From Acidobacteriaceae bacterium (lineage in GTDB: Bacteria > Acidobacteriota > Terriglobia > Terriglobales > Acidobacteriaceae), in contig PLUJ01000294.1 of assembly GCA_003165455.1 (NCBI GenBank), forward strand, positions 7,588 to 15,502: DNA of 7,915 nucleotides, given 5' to 3'. Every line of letters starts with the position of its first letter. The stretch's first letter is position 1. Below are positions 7,521 to 7,915 of the stretch, in pieces. Under the pieces are notes generated by a model. It saw only the letters and a list, made by a program, of their open reading frames with translations. It searched no databases and was not told the origin of the DNA. A program made the translations under genes and the position numbers.

Positions 7521-7915
7521 GCGGTGAGTGCCTCGTGGGAAGGGGTGAATTCTTCGGCTCTTTGTTCCGCCCCAGCATCCAGGAATATTCTCATCCAGTT
7601 TTCAAGCGTAAGAAATTGCCAAATTTGCATCGAGCAGTCTTCCGCGCCACGGCGGTGCTCATCGACAAAGCGGCGAACAACTTCGGGACGGAACAAACCT
7701 CGATCGCGGATATTTGTCTCGGAAAGCAGATCATCCACCATTTCGCGCAAATCGTTGGCCAGCCAGTAGTCCACGGGCGCGGCGAAGCCAGCTTTGGGTT
7801 GCCGTAAGACTTCAGCGGGCAGAACGTCCTTCATTGCGCGCCGGAAGATGTGTTTCGTGGTGGGCCGCAACGCCCCTTGTAGTTTGAGGTTGGGAGGAAC
7901 ATTCCAGGCGACGAA
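7517..7915 (-). CDS. Asparagine synthase (glutamine-hydrolysing)-type amidotransferase, C-terminal part (5' end outside window)
   Basis: The frame is open from the window edge (first codon TTC at 7915-7913) to a TGA at 7519-7517, giving 132 residues. An internal TTG at 7870 could be mistaken for a start, but the 15 codons above it read as normal family sequence, so this is the tail of a larger gene. The family is usually about 600 residues, so roughly four fifths lies beyond the edge. Visible family hallmarks are a basic helix ending in LP (about residues 21-33), then KAGFAAPVDYWL (41-52), matching the K-x-GF-x-x-P-x-x-x-W motif of the AsnB synthetase domain, and near the end IWQFLTLENWMRIFLD. 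The N-terminal glutaminase domain with its catalytic Cys and the PP-loop ATP site are not in view. Class B enzymes transfer glutamine-derived ammonia to an ATP-activated carboxylate. In polysaccharide clusters relatives are thought to amidate uronic acids, so aspartate may not be the substrate here. Its stop overlaps the next start by four bases. Confidence 0.9.
   Translation of the reverse strand, partial: FVAWNVPPNLKLQGALRPTTKHIFRRAMKDVLPAEVLRQPKAGFAAPVDYWLANDLREMVDDLLSETNIRDRGLFRPEVVRRFVDEHRRGAEDCSMQIWQFLTLENWMRIFLDAGAEQRAEEFTPSHEALTA
7531..7534 (-). promoter_or_regulatory. Probable ribosome binding site for the TTG start of the toroid gene
   Basis: GAGG on the minus strand lies ten bases before the TTG at 7520, within the end of the amidotransferase gene. 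The spacing is a little long. It matters because no ATG or GTG start was found close to this point and the TTG choice rests on this site plus the TTGA overlap with the upstream stop. Confidence 0.4.

Larger units (their letters stand above)
1..7915 (-). other. Part of one polysaccharide-biosynthesis operon (six co-directional genes)
   Basis: All six genes share one strand, with junctions of -4, -13, -4, +13 and +27 bases in transcription order. No gap is large enough for a convincing promoter or terminator, and no hairpin followed by a T-run was seen in the two gaps. The genes were therefore probably transcribed together from a promoter beyond position 7915. Flanking genes to expect are other glycosyltransferases, a Wzx flippase, a Wzy polymerase or an ABC or synthase export system, and nucleotide-sugar enzymes; none of these is visible here. 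Confidence 0.75.

Overview
The window is six tightly packed genes, all on the minus strand, and reads as an internal slice of a longer surface-polysaccharide (exopolysaccharide, capsule or O-antigen) operon. Transcription runs from position 7915 towards position 1. Both end genes are cut by the window edges, so the operon continues on both sides. No tRNA, rRNA, CRISPR array, insertion sequence or convincing terminator was seen, and no gene-free stretch is longer than 27 bases.

Order along transcription: (1) the C-terminal 132 residues of an asparagine-synthase-type amidotransferase (7517-7915); (2) a 416-residue soluble protein with helical-toroid repeats and unknown function (6270-7520, TTG start); (3) a stand-alone formyltransferase of 271 residues (5467-6282); (4) a 730-residue heparinase II/III-family polysaccharide lyase without a visible signal peptide (3278-5470); (5) a 738-residue fusion of a zinc-less alcohol-dehydrogenase-like domain with a Gfo/Idh/MocA oxidoreductase (1048-3264); (6) the N-terminal 340 residues of a GT4-type glycosyltransferase resembling the WbuB group (1-1020). 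Junctions are overlaps of 4, 13 and 4 bases, then gaps of 13 and 27 bases, which suggests one transcript with translational coupling.

How they may work together (inference): the amidotransferase, formyltransferase and fused oxidoreductase look like sugar-modifying enzymes, possibly acting on nucleotide sugars or lipid-linked sugars. The glycosyltransferase would add a sugar to the growing lipid-linked repeat unit. The heparinase-like lyase and the toroid protein would act on the glycan or an intermediate. An amidotransferase beside a sugar formyltransferase recalls the Francisella O-antigen locus (WbtH and WbtJ), which makes an amidated uronic acid and a formamido sugar. A beta-eliminating lyase would also fit a uronic-acid-containing glycan. 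The actual substrates cannot be read from the sequence.

Organism: a bacterium with moderately high GC (mid-50s percent by eye). The gene set and protein style would fit an environmental Gram-negative such as an acidobacterium. That is a weak inference, because such clusters occur in many phyla and no taxonomic marker gene is present.
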